Shown: positions 53,534 through 62,080, counted from the stretch's first letter. The stretch is 64,000 bases of DNA from Microbacterium lemovicicum (GCF_003991875.1 NZ_CP031423.1:3224001-3288000), one strand, 5' to 3'. Notes: a model not told the origin generated them from the letters alone. A program made the numbers and translations.

Positions 53534-53562
53534 ATGCACGGCCCGCTCGTCGCGCCGTGCAT
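53534..53562 (+). promoter_or_regulatory. Palindrome upstream of the antiporter -10
   Basis: ATGCACGGC (53534-53542) and GCCGTGCAT (53554-53562) are perfect 9-bp arms 11 bases apart, ending one base before the TACCCT -10. Placement fits an operator in the -35/-10 spacer zone. No regulator gene is obvious. Confidence 0.5.
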
Positions 53563-53563
53563 C

Positions 53564-53569
53564 TACCCT
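53564..53569 (+). promoter_or_regulatory. -10 box of the antiporter gene
   Basis: TACCCT, about 28 bases before the ATG; the leader carries GGGAGG. Confidence 0.45.
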
Positions 53570-53597
53570 CGGAAGGGGGCGTTGGCGGGAGGTCGGC

Positions 53598-55319
53598 ATG
53601 GAGCTCGGCCTGTACGGCATCGTCGCGGTCGCGGTGATCGTCGCCGTCGCGGCGTTCTCGAAGCGCCTGGGCATCGCGGCGCCCATCATCCTCGTGGTCG
53701 TCGGCGTGGCGCTGAGCTACCTGCCCGGGGTGCCCGAGATCGAGGTGCCTCACGAGATCATCCTCGACGGGCTGCTGCCGCCGATCCTCTACGCCGCCGC
53801 GGTCGCCGTGCCGGTGATGGACTTCCGCCGCAACCTCGCACCCATCGCGGGCCTGTCCGTCGCGCTCGTCGTCGTCACGGCCTTCGCGACCGGCACCCTC
53901 CTCTTCTTCCTCCTGCCCGACCTGAACTACGCGGCGGCCATCGCGTTGGGCGCGATCATCAGCCCGCCCGACGCCGTGGCCGCGACCTCCATCGGACGCC
54001 GGCTCGGACTGCCCCCGCGACTGCTCACCCTGCTGGAGGGAGAAGGACTCGTCAACGACGCGACGGCCCTGGTGCTGCTGCGCTCCGCGGTCGCCGCCGC
54101 GGCGGGCGGTCTCGCATCACCATGGGCGGGGGTCACGGACTTCCTCTACGCCGCCGCCCTCGCGATCGTGATCGGCATCGTCGCCGGCATCGTCACGGTG
54201 TGGGTGCGCTCCAAGCTCTCCGACCCCGTGCTCGACACCGCCATCAGCCTCGCCGTGCCGTTCGTCGCATTCACCCCCGCCGAGTCCATCGGCGCATCGG
54301 GCATCCTCGCCGTCGTCGTCGCCGGGCTCTACACGGGGCATGCGGCGCCGCGCGCGTTCTCGCCGCAGTCGCGCATCAGCGACCGCATCAACTGGCGCAC
54401 GATCCAGTTCCTCCTCGAGAACGGGGTGTTCCTGCTCATCGGGCTGGAGATCCGCACGCTCATCGAGGACGCCGACCCCGAGGTGTTCAGCGTCGAGGCC
54501 TCGTTCGGCATCGGCCTGCTCGCGACCGTCGTGCTCATCGTGATCCGGTACCTGTGGGTGGGCCCGCTCATCGTGGCCCTGCGCCTGCGCGAGCGGCACG
54601 CGGAGCGGACGACCTATCGCGCGCTGCTGGCGCTCTACTACTTCCGCGCGCATCCGAGCCGCACGAAGCGGGAGGCCCGGCTCCGCAACCGCCTCGAGCG
54701 CGACTACGGGCGACGCCGCGGCGACCTCGAGCAGCAGCGGCAGGAGCGCATCGACTGGCGCGGCGGAATCGTGCTCGGCTGGGCCGGCATGCGCGGCGTC
54801 GTCACGCTCGCGGCCGCGCAGTCGCTGCCCCTCGAGACGCCCTACCGCCCCCAGCTGATCCTGATCGCGTTCACGGTGGCCGTGGCATCCATCGTCCTGC
54901 AGGGCGGCACGCTGCCGTGGCTCATCCGGATCCTCGGCGTGCAGGGCGTGGACGCGCGGGAGGACCGCCGCGAGGTCGCGGAGCTGCTGGAGACGCTGAG
55001 CAACGCGGGCATCGAGGAGCTGGAACGAGTGGTCAGCGAGAGCGACCGCCCCTACGACCCGGATGTCGTGGAGCGCGCCCGGCAGTCGACGTTCCTGCGC
55101 ACGGAGGCCGCGTGGGAGCGCGTCGACCGCGGACGCAACGAGGTGGACGAGCCGCACCGGCTCTTCCGCGAGCTGCGGCTCACGATCGTCGCGGCCGAGC
55201 GGGAGAAGATGCTCGAGCTCCGCGCCCTCGGCAACCACCCGTCGCGCATCCTCGCGGAGGCGCAGTCGCTGCTCGACCTGGAGGAGACGCGCCTGCAGCG
55301 CCGCCCGGGCGCGCACTGA
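53598..55319 (+). CDS. CPA1-family Na+/H+ (cation/proton) antiporter
   Basis: A 573-residue protein: 12 or so spans in residues 1-430, then a cytoplasmic tail rich in charged helices. AIALGAIISPPDAVAATSIG carries the ion-binding Asp, EGEGLVNDATALVLL the Asn-Asp pair, and GWAGMRGVVTLAAA is the late conserved motif. It exchanges Na+ or K+ for H+. It sits between the two pca operons on the opposite strand, with its own promoter and palindrome. Confidence 0.92.
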   Translation: MELGLYGIVAVAVIVAVAAFSKRLGIAAPIILVVVGVALSYLPGVPEIEVPHEIILDGLLPPILYAAAVAVPVMDFRRNLAPIAGLSVALVVVTAFATGTLLFFLLPDLNYAAAIALGAIISPPDAVAATSIGRRLGLPPRLLTLLEGEGLVNDATALVLLRSAVAAAAGGLASPWAGVTDFLYAAALAIVIGIVAGIVTVWVRSKLSDPVLDTAISLAVPFVAFTPAESIGASGILAVVVAGLYTGHAAPRAFSPQSRISDRINWRTIQFLLENGVFLLIGLEIRTLIEDADPEVFSVEASFGIGLLATVVLIVIRYLWVGPLIVALRLRERHAERTTYRALLALYYFRAHPSRTKREARLRNRLERDYGRRRGDLEQQRQERIDWRGGIVLGWAGMRGVVTLAAAQSLPLETPYRPQLILIAFTVAVASIVLQGGTLPWLIRILGVQGVDAREDRREVAELLETLSNAGIEELERVVSESDRPYDPDVVERARQSTFLRTEAAWERVDRGRNEVDEPHRLFRELRLTIVAAEREKMLELRALGNHPSRILAEAQSLLDLEETRLQRRPGAH

Positions 55320-55349
55320 CGCGGGCGCCCGCCGCGCGGGCTCCGCGGG

Positions 55350-55748
55350 TCAGAGCTCGTCGCCGAAGACCTCGCCCGCGATGCGGTAGGCCGTGTTGGC
55401 CGCGGGGACGCCCGAGTACACCGCGCTCTGCAGGATCACTTCCTTGATCTCGTCGAGCGTGAGCCCGTTGCGCCGCGCGGCGCGCAGGTGCATCGCGAAC
55501 TCCTCGTGGTGACCGTGCGCGATGAGCGAGGACAGCACCGCGATCGAGCGCGACCGGCGGTCGAGGCCGGGCCGCGACCACACGTCGCCCCACGCGACAC
55601 GGGTGATGAAGTCCTGCCACTCGGCGGTGAGCGACGTCGCCGCCGCCGTCGACCGGTCGACGTGCGCGTCGGACAGCACGGCCCGGCGCACCTCCATCCC
55701 CTGGTCGTAGCGCTCCTGGTCGGTCAGTCCGTCGCCGTCGGGTCTCAT
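55350..55748 (-). CDS. pcaC: 4-Carboxymuconolactone decarboxylase
   Basis: A 132-residue AhpD-like enzyme that decarboxylates gamma-carboxymuconolactone to 3-oxoadipate enol-lactone. AVLSSLIAHGHHEEFAMHL and GLTLDEIKEVILQSAVYSG are the family core. Separate from pcaD here, whereas many actinobacteria carry a fused PcaL. Overlaps pcaD by ATGA. Confidence 0.93.
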   Translation of the reverse strand: MRPDGDGLTDQERYDQGMEVRRAVLSDAHVDRSTAAATSLTAEWQDFITRVAWGDVWSRPGLDRRSRSIAVLSSLIAHGHHEEFAMHLRAARRNGLTLDEIKEVILQSAVYSGVPAANTAYRIAGEVFGDEL

Positions 55749-56509
55749 CGGTTCTCCTCGAAGAAGGCGAGCAGAGCGGATGCCACGGCCTCCGGCTGCT
55801 CGGCGGGTGGGAGGTGCGCAGCACCGTCGATGCGCAGCGCACGGCCGTCGCGGACGCCCTCGGCGATCTCGACGGCCTTCTCCTGCGGCGCGACCGCATC
55901 ATGCTCGCCCCAGACGGCCAGGACCGGCAGGTCGATGCCGCCGAGGTCGGCCCGCAGGTCGTAGGCCGCGAGCGCCTCGCAGCACAGGGCATAGCTCTCG
56001 TCGTCGGCGTCCTGCAGGGCGTGGAGGAGACGCCCCGACAGCTCGGGGCGGCGCGCCATGGACTCCGGCGCGAACCAGCGCCCGGCCGAGGCGGAGATGA
56101 GGCTCGAGGTCGACTGCGCGCGCACCTGCGTCGCGCGCTCCGCCCAGCTGTCGGGCTCTCCGAGCTTCGCGCCCGACGCGACGATGGCCGCACGGTGCAC
56201 GAGCGACGGATGCCGCAGCGCCAGCGTCAGCCCGACGGCACCGCCGAGCGACACCCCCGCGTAGACGAAGGGCTCGTCGATCGCGTCGACGACGGCGTCG
56301 GCGAGATCGTCGACGGTGAACGCCTGAGTCGCCGGTGCGGAGTCGCCGTGCCCCGGGAGGTCCCACGCGACCACGCGGTACCGCGCGGCGAGGGCTGGGA
56401 CGACGTCCTCCCACAGGATGGTCGAGGTGCCGAGGGAGGGGCCGAGGACGACGATCGGCGCGTCGTTCGGGCCCTGCCAGGCGGTGAGGGCGATCGCGGG
56501 GACGGTCAT
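55745..56509 (-). CDS. pcaD: 3-Oxoadipate enol-lactonase
   Basis: A 254-residue alpha/beta hydrolase: oxyanion segment LGPSLGTSTILW, nucleophile elbow GVSLGGAV, Asp in GEHDAVAP, His in DGAAHLPPAEQP. It hydrolyses the enol-lactone to 3-oxoadipate. Overlaps pcaB by ATGA and pcaC by ATGA. Confidence 0.93.
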   Translation of the reverse strand: MTVPAIALTAWQGPNDAPIVVLGPSLGTSTILWEDVVPALAARYRVVAWDLPGHGDSAPATQAFTVDDLADAVVDAIDEPFVYAGVSLGGAVGLTLALRHPSLVHRAAIVASGAKLGEPDSWAERATQVRAQSTSSLISASAGRWFAPESMARRPELSGRLLHALQDADDESYALCCEALAAYDLRADLGGIDLPVLAVWGEHDAVAPQEKAVEIAEGVRDGRALRIDGAAHLPPAEQPEAVASALLAFFEENR

Positions 56510-57951
56510 CGTCCGCCTCCTTCGGGTCGTGTCCCGGCCGGGCCGGGCTGCGCGGTCTCGGATGACGCGGGCCGGGCCGGCGCGGATTCCGCATGCGCCG
56601 CGCGGGCGTCGTGCGCGGCGCGGGCGTCCGCGACGAGCGCGCCCGCCACGCCGGTGTAGTTCGCGGGATCGACCAGGGCGTCGACGTCGACCTCGACGCC
56701 CGCGGTCCCGGCGGCCGCACGCACACGGTCGGCGAGGTCGGCGCCGCTACCGACGTCGGCGACGATCGCCGCGACGGCCGCTGTGCCGAGCAGCGGTGCG
56801 AGCGCGATCGACAGCCGCTCCGCGACGATGAGGCCGCCGGAGGACGCGAGGTTCGCGCGCGCGGCGGCGGCGTCCACCCGCAGATGCGCGGCGAGGTGCG
56901 CCGCGTGGGCCGAGGACCCCAGGGCGAGGCGCAGCAGCTCGCGCAGCGTGGGCCATTCGGCGTGCCACGCGCCGTCGGGACGCTCGTCGACGGCGAGCGC
57001 CGACGCGAGATGCAGGGTCGCGGCCAGCTGCGGAGCCCGCAGGGCGGCCGAGCGGATGAGCACCGCCTCGGTCGGGTTCTGCTTCTGCGGCATGGCCGAC
57101 GACCCGCCGCCCTCGCCCTCGGAGACCTCGCCGATCTCGGTGCGGCTGAGCGTCGTGACGTCACCGGCGAACTTGCCGAGCGCGTCGAGCGCCGCCACGA
57201 GCGCGTCGCCGATCTCCGTCACCGGCGCGCGGTCGACGTGCCACGGCGCGGGTGCCTCCTCGACTCCGGCGTAGGCGGCCACGAGCGCCTGGGCGCCCTC
57301 GACCGATCCCGTCACCTCGACGAACGAGGCACGCGTTCCCCCCGCGCCACCGAGCTGCGCGGGGAACTTTAGCCCCTCCAGCCGGGCCGCGGCGCGCTCG
57401 ACGGCGCGGGACCACCCCGCCGCGCGGGCGCCGATCGTCGTGGGCACCGCGTGCTGCGTCAGCGTGCGCGCCGCGGCGACGGCACCCACGTGCGCCTCGG
57501 CCAGGGTCAGCAGCGCGTCGGCGGCCTCGGCGAGCGAGGTGCGCACCTGCGCGACGGCGCGGGCCGCGACATCCATGATCGCCGTGTCCCAGATGTCCTG
57601 ACTCGTCGCTCCGCGGTGCACCCACACGCGGGTCTCCGCGGGCACGAGCTCCCTGAGCAGGCCCACCAGCGGGATGATCGGATTGCCGCCGGCGACGGAG
57701 GCCGCGACCAGGCGGTCGAGGTCGATCCGGTCGCTCGGTCGCCCGGCACCCGCGCCGCGTCCGTCACCGTCGACGCCGAGGGCGTCGACGATCCCGTCGG
57801 CCGCCGATGCGGGAGCGACCCCGACCACGGCGTAGGCGCGCACCAGCGCGACCTCGGCGCGGATCGCGGCGTCGAGGAACGCGGCGTCGTCGACGAGCTC
57901 GTCGTGGCCGGTGGTCACGGGCGACAGCAGGCCGGAATCGATGGCACTCAC
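56506..57951 (-). CDS. pcaB: 3-Carboxy-cis,cis-muconate cycloisomerase
   Basis: A 481-residue fumarase/aspartase-superfamily enzyme. RGATSQDIWDTAIM and the superfamily signature GSSAMPQKQNP (active-site loop Ser) are present. It lactonises the PcaHG product. The C-terminal 40 residues are a variable Ala/Pro tail. GTG start SAIDSGLLSPV matches family N-termini. Confidence 0.94.
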   Translation of the reverse strand: MSAIDSGLLSPVTTGHDELVDDAAFLDAAIRAEVALVRAYAVVGVAPASAADGIVDALGVDGDGRGAGAGRPSDRIDLDRLVAASVAGGNPIIPLVGLLRELVPAETRVWVHRGATSQDIWDTAIMDVAARAVAQVRTSLAEAADALLTLAEAHVGAVAAARTLTQHAVPTTIGARAAGWSRAVERAAARLEGLKFPAQLGGAGGTRASFVEVTGSVEGAQALVAAYAGVEEAPAPWHVDRAPVTEIGDALVAALDALGKFAGDVTTLSRTEIGEVSEGEGGGSSAMPQKQNPTEAVLIRSAALRAPQLAATLHLASALAVDERPDGAWHAEWPTLRELLRLALGSSAHAAHLAAHLRVDAAAARANLASSGGLIVAERLSIALAPLLGTAAVAAIVADVGSGADLADRVRAAAGTAGVEVDVDALVDPANYTGVAGALVADARAAHDARAAHAESAPARPASSETAQPGPAGTRPEGGGR

Positions 57952-58016
57952 GCGTTCCTCCTCCGCGGACCGCGGACGCCCGCCCTCCCGGCGGCGGCGG
58001 GCCGCGGCATCCGCTC

Positions 58017-58583
58017 TCAGAACGTCAGGAAGACGGTCTCGCCCTCGCCCTGCAGCCGGATGTCGTGCTGCAGGCTGCCGTCGGGCAGGCGGGTCGCGAT
58101 GAGCGTAGCGCGCTCGTCGGCGTCCAGCGACGACAGCAGCGGGTCGGCGGCGAGCGCCGCCTCGTCCTCCGGGAGGTAGATGCGCGTGTGCAGCTTGTCC
58201 GGCAGTCCGCGGGCGAACACGACGACCGCGAAGAACGGCGCGCGCCCGTCGATCGATCCGGGGTTGCGGGTCCAGAACTCGAACCGCCCCTCGTCGGTGG
58301 TGGCCGAGCGGCCGAAGCCGGTGAAGGTGTGGTCGTCGCGCCGGCGCGAGCCGCGACCGCGCGGGACGGTGCCGTCGGCGTCCGCCCCCCAGACCTCGAC
58401 GATGGCGTCGGGGATGGGCTGACCCGCGCCGTCGCGCAGGATGCCGCCGACGACGATCGCGCCGGGGCTGTGCGGGAAGGCGACCTCGTGCTTCTTGTCG
58501 TAGTCGAGGCCGAAGGCGAAGAACGGGCCGATCGTCTGGCCCGGCGTCGCCGCGTGCGTCCTGGGGGTGGTGGGCGTGGGCAT
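58017..58583 (-). CDS. pcaG: Protocatechuate 3,4-dioxygenase, alpha subunit
   Basis: A 188-residue intradiol dioxygenase subunit: TIGPFFAFGL, IVEVWGADADG, TDEGRFEFWTRNPG and LHTRIYLPEDE. Alpha subunits lack the full iron site and pair with PcaH. ATG overlaps the pcaH stop (TGATG). A 65-bp gap separates it from pcaB. Confidence 0.94.
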   Translation of the reverse strand: MPTPTTPRTHAATPGQTIGPFFAFGLDYDKKHEVAFPHSPGAIVVGGILRDGAGQPIPDAIVEVWGADADGTVPRGRGSRRRDDHTFTGFGRSATTDEGRFEFWTRNPGSIDGRAPFFAVVVFARGLPDKLHTRIYLPEDEAALAADPLLSSLDADERATLIATRLPDGSLQHDIRLQGEGETVFLTF

Positions 58584-59476
58584 CAGTGCTCGTCCTCCTG
58601 CTCGAACCACGTGGCATCCGGACCGTCGACGACGATGTCCCAGCGGTACCCCATGGAGAACTCGGGCACCGTCAGGTCGTGGTCGTAGGCGCCGATCAGG
58701 CGGTCGCGGTCCGCCTGGCGCGGAATGGTGTTGTAGATCGGGTCGAGCGCGAAGAGCGGGTCGCCCGGGAAGTACATCTGCGTGATGAGGCGCTGGGTGA
58801 ATCCGCTGCCGAACACGGAGAAGTGGATGTGCGCCGGACGCCACGCGTTCACGTGGTTCTTCCACGGATACGGGCCGGGCTTGATCGTGGTGAAGAAGTA
58901 CTCGCCGTCGTCGTTCGTGACGGTGCGGCCGGCACCCGTGAAGTTCGGGTCGAGCGGAGCGGGATGCTGGTCGCGCTGGTGGATGTAGCGCCCTGCGGCG
59001 TTGGCCTGCCAGATCTCCAGGAGCTGGTTGCGCAGCGGGCGGCCCCAGGAATCGAGCAGCCGGCCCTGCACCGTGATGCGCTCGCCCTGCGGCTCGCCGC
59101 GGTGCTGGAGCGTCAGATCCGACTCGATGGCCGCGACATCGCGTTGGCCGAAGGCCGGCGAGTACAGCTCGATCGTCTCGGGATCGACCAGCCGCGGGTT
59201 CTTCGTCGGGTGGCGCAGGATGCTGGAGCGGTAGGGCGCGTAGTCGTGCAGCGTCGCACGGCCGCTCTCGCCCGCGGCGTCGCGGCGGGCGACGTCGGCG
59301 GCGATCTCCTCGATCTCGCGGGTGATCTGCGTCTGCGTCGGCATGTCGGCCGACGCGAGCAGCGTCTCGGGGGCCGCCGCGGTCTGCTCGAGCACGACGG
59401 ACGAGCGGAACGTCTCGCCGTTGTCGCCTGTCTCGTGGGTCTCGGCAGGATCCGTGGGGGCGTCGGGGCCGGTCAT
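58583..59476 (-). CDS. pcaH: Protocatechuate 3,4-dioxygenase, beta subunit
   Basis: A 297-residue iron-bearing subunit that opens protocatechuate between its hydroxyls. The Fe(III) ligands are Tyr in AGRYIHQRD, Tyr in IKPGPYPWKNH and the His pair in WRPAHIHF. The N-terminal 45 residues (MTGPDAPTDPAETHETG and on) are longer than in pseudomonad PcaH and look disordered; a start at a later Met is possible. First gene of pcaHGBDC. Confidence 0.94.
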   Translation of the reverse strand: MTGPDAPTDPAETHETGDNGETFRSSVVLEQTAAAPETLLASADMPTQTQITREIEEIAADVARRDAAGESGRATLHDYAPYRSSILRHPTKNPRLVDPETIELYSPAFGQRDVAAIESDLTLQHRGEPQGERITVQGRLLDSWGRPLRNQLLEIWQANAAGRYIHQRDQHPAPLDPNFTGAGRTVTNDDGEYFFTTIKPGPYPWKNHVNAWRPAHIHFSVFGSGFTQRLITQMYFPGDPLFALDPIYNTIPRQADRDRLIGAYDHDLTVPEFSMGYRWDIVVDGPDATWFEQEDEH

Positions 59477-59543
59477 GGCGTCTCCTTCGACGGTGCGTGG
59501 GTCGGTTTCAGAGTGCCATCCTCGGGCCGCGGCATCCGCTCGC

Positions 59544-59562
59544 TTTCCTAGTCAGTGGGAAT
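59544..59562 (-). promoter_or_regulatory. Weak inverted repeat upstream of pcaH
   Basis: TTTCC and GGGAA (TTCC-N9-GGAA in the complementary sense), about 70 bp before the pcaH ATG. It does not resemble the pcaI palindrome, so the two pca operons may not share one operator type. Confidence 0.2.
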
Positions 59563-60329
59563 CAGGCGGTGCGCAGCGCGGCGGCGATGTCCTTCGCGGA
59601 CTGGACCACGAGCGGACCGAGCCGGCGCTCGTCGGCGCGCTCGAGGTGCACGACGATGCCGATGGCCACCGGCGGCAGACCGTCGACGTGCGCGAGCGGC
59701 GCGGCGACGGAGATGTTGCCGAGGGTCATCTCCTCCCGGGTCGTCGCGTAGCCGCGTGATCGCGCCCGCGTGAGGTCGGCGCGGAGCTCGGACTCGGACG
59801 TGATGGAGTGCGTCGTCTCGCGCTCGAGCGGAACCCCGAAGTACCGGGCGAGCCAGTCGTCCTGGCGGGTGGACAGCAGCGCCTTGCCCACACCGGTGGT
59901 GTGCAGGGGCTGCCGGCCGCCCATGCGGCTGAGCGTGGGGATCGAGTCCTGCCCGGTGACGCGCCCGACGAACAGCGCGGACGCCGTCTCGGGGGTCGGC
60001 GCGTCGAGCACCGCGAGGTGGACGTTCTCGCCCGTCGCCTCGTAGAGCCGCGACATGTGCGGCAGGGCGGTCTCGCGCAGGCGCAGCGACAGCGGCGACA
60101 GCTCGCCCAGCTCCCACAGCCGTGAGCCGATCGTGTACGTGCGGCCCGGTCCGCGCGCGAGCAGCCCGAAGTCCGTCAGCTGCGCGAGCAGCCGGTGCAG
60201 CGTCGAGGTCGCGAGCCCCGTGCGGCGGGCGAGCTCCGCCGCCGTGAGCGCGGGCTCGTCGTCCGAGAAGCAGTGCAGCACGCGCATGGCTCGGGCCAGC
60301 ATCCCCTCGCCCGCGTCGTCGCCTGCCAT
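59562..60329 (-). CDS. IclR-family transcriptional regulator
   Basis: A 255-residue regulator: N-terminal wHTH (LTAAELARRTGLATSTLHRL) and an IclR effector domain (LHTTGVGKALLST, SRGYATTREEMTLGNISVAAPL). It is different from pcaR and lies directly upstream of pcaH in the same direction. It may sense protocatechuate or an upstream aromatic. GGAGG precedes the ATG. Confidence 0.9.
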   Translation of the reverse strand: MAGDDAGEGMLARAMRVLHCFSDDEPALTAAELARRTGLATSTLHRLLAQLTDFGLLARGPGRTYTIGSRLWELGELSPLSLRLRETALPHMSRLYEATGENVHLAVLDAPTPETASALFVGRVTGQDSIPTLSRMGGRQPLHTTGVGKALLSTRQDDWLARYFGVPLERETTHSITSESELRADLTRARSRGYATTREEMTLGNISVAAPLAHVDGLPPVAIGIVVHLERADERRLGPLVVQSAKDIAAALRTA

Positions 60330-60377
60330 GCTCGGCCTCCTGGATCGAGGGTAGCGGGAGGGGCTCCGACGGCCCGC

Positions 60378-61589
60378 TCAGCGCACCCGGGCCCGCCGCA
60401 GCGGCGCAGTCGCCGCCGAACCGGCCACGCCGAAGAGCACCACGGCGACCAGGACGGCCAGCAGGGAGGCGGTCCAGGATCCGGTCGCCTCGTGCAGCGC
60501 CCCGACGATGAGCGGGCCGGCCGCCGCGACGCCGTACCCGATGCCCTGCACGAGGCCGGAGCGTCCGGCGATGGTGCGCTCGTCGCCGCCGAGCGCGTTG
60601 ATGAGGATGAACACCACGGTCAGTCCACCGCCCTGCGCGATGCCGCTGAGGGCGCACCACAGCAGCCACAGGTGGGGCGCCGCGAGGAAGCCGAGCGGCA
60701 CCGCGAGCCATCCGAGGGCGACGAGCAGCACGGCGGCGCGCACCGAGACGCGGGTCGTGACGAGCGGCGTCAGCAGCGCCCCGGCGATGCCCGCGACCTG
60801 GAAGATCGCCGCGATCGCCCCGGCCTCCGTACCGCCGAAGCCCTGGTCGCCGAGCAGCGACGGCAGCCAGGCCGTGACGCCGTAGAACGCGAACGCCTGG
60901 CCGGCGAACGCCGCTGCGAGCAGCCACGTCGAGGCCTGTCGCAGCACCCGCGCGGGCTCGCCGGTCATGGGCGCGGCTCCGGCCGCGGCATCCGGCGCGA
61001 AGGCGCCCCGCAGCCCGCGGAGACCGACCCACACGGCGAGCGCCGCGAGCCCGAAGCCCGACCAGACGAGGATCGCGCCGCGCCAGCCGATGCCGGTCGC
61101 GAGCGGCGCCGTGGCGAGTGTGACCGTCATCGTGCCGACGTTGATCGCCGAGGTGTAGACGCCGGTCATGAGATGCGTGCGCTCGGGCGGGAACTCGCGC
61201 CCGATGATGATCGGCACCACCACGTTGCCGATCGTGAGGAACAGGCCCAGCAGCGCGGTGCCGACGAGGGCGGCCACCAGTCCGCCGGCCGAGCGGACCA
61301 GGCTGCCGGCGATGGCGCCGGTCAGGCAGACGGTGAGGGCGAAGTCCGGGCCGCCGCGCCGCACGATCGCGACGGCGATGGGCGAGCACAGCGCGAAGCA
61401 GAGCACGGGGATGCTGGTGAGCAGCCCGACGACGCCGGCGTTGACCTGGAGGTCGTCGCCGATCGCCCGCGCGACCGGCGCCACGGCGACCACGGGCGCC
61501 CGCAGCATGGCGGCGCTCAGCACGACCGCGACGGTCAGAGCGACGAGCGAGCCGCCCACGGCGGCGGAGCGGGACGACATCGCGCTCAC
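60378..61589 (-). CDS. MFS transporter, CynX/NimT-like
   Basis: A 403-residue 12-span transporter. VVAVAPVARAIGDDLQVNAG, LLTSIPVLCFALCSP and LGLFLTIGNVVVPIIIGREFP are close to the cyanate/nitroimidazole transporter branch. GTG 61589 overlaps the marR stop as GTGA (ATG 61580 is the alternative). The likely cargo is an organic anion handled by the divergent operon or by the pca pathway. Confidence 0.85.
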   Translation of the reverse strand: MSAMSSRSAAVGGSLVALTVAVVLSAAMLRAPVVAVAPVARAIGDDLQVNAGVVGLLTSIPVLCFALCSPIAVAIVRRGGPDFALTVCLTGAIAGSLVRSAGGLVAALVGTALLGLFLTIGNVVVPIIIGREFPPERTHLMTGVYTSAINVGTMTVTLATAPLATGIGWRGAILVWSGFGLAALAVWVGLRGLRGAFAPDAAAGAAPMTGEPARVLRQASTWLLAAAFAGQAFAFYGVTAWLPSLLGDQGFGGTEAGAIAAIFQVAGIAGALLTPLVTTRVSVRAAVLLVALGWLAVPLGFLAAPHLWLLWCALSGIAQGGGLTVVFILINALGGDERTIAGRSGLVQGIGYGVAAAGPLIVGALHEATGSWTASLLAVLVAVVLFGVAGSAATAPLRRARVR

Positions 61590-62044
61590 GCCGGGGGGAA
61601 CGCGATCGTGCGCAGCAGCCCGACGAGCTGCGCGCGGTCCTGCGGGGAGAGGTCGGCGTGCAGCAGCTCCTCCGCCTCGCGCGCAGACGCCGACGCGGCG
61701 GCCAGGAGGGCTCGGCCCTTGTCGGTGGCCGTCACGACGTTGGCGCGACGGTCGGACGGGTCGGGCTCGCGCACGATGAGCCCGCGCGACTGGAGGTCGT
61801 CGACGAGCGCGACGACCTGGCTCGGATCGAGGCGCAGGAACTCCGCGAGACCCCGCTGGGAGGGATGCTGCGCCCCGGCCGCCAGCATGAGCACCGAGTA
61901 CGAGCGCACCTTGAGTCCGTGCGCTGCGAGCGCGGCGTTGCCGGCGGCGAGCGACAGGGCGTTGGCACGGGCGAGCAGGAAGCTCAGGTCTTCCGTGAGC
62001 GCGAACTCGACCTCGGCGGGCACCTCCGGCAGGTCGCGGCTCAT
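61586..62044 (-). CDS. MarR-family transcriptional regulator
   Basis: A 152-residue winged-helix protein: QRGLAEFLRLDPSQVVALVDDLQSRGLIVREPDPSDRRA is the DNA-binding core with the MarR 'DxRD'-like wing. It is divergent from an SDR operon and translationally coupled to the MFS gene. TACGCT lies 6 bases before the ATG, and a perfect palindrome adjoins it. Confidence 0.9.
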   Translation of the reverse strand: MSRDLPEVPAEVEFALTEDLSFLLARANALSLAAGNAALAAHGLKVRSYSVLMLAAGAQHPSQRGLAEFLRLDPSQVVALVDDLQSRGLIVREPDPSDRRANVVTATDKGRALLAAASASAREAEELLHADLSPQDRAQLVGLLRTIAFPPA

Positions 62045-62050
62045 TCCCCC

Positions 62051-62056
62051 AGCGTA
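62051..62056 (-). promoter_or_regulatory. Leaderless -10 box for marR-type gene
   Basis: TACGCT, 6 bases, ATG at 62044. Confidence 0.5.
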
Positions 62057-62057
62057 G

Positions 62058-62075
62058 GCGAAACTCCCGTTTCGC
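62058..62075. promoter_or_regulatory. Candidate MarR operator
   Basis: GCGAAAC-TCCC-GTTTCGC, perfect 7-bp arms, directly upstream of the marR -10 and just upstream of the opposite-strand TTGACT. Two further short palindromes follow (TTGA-N5-TCAA at 62081-62093 and TCGAT-G-ATCGA at 62105-62115), so the region can control both directions. Confidence 0.6.
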
Positions 62076-62080
62076 AATCA

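Noticed and set aside
53597..53600. Much longer antiporter starting near 53175
   Set aside because: The upstream extension runs over the pcaI gene and its operator. The ATG at 53598 has GGGAGG and the right family N-terminus.
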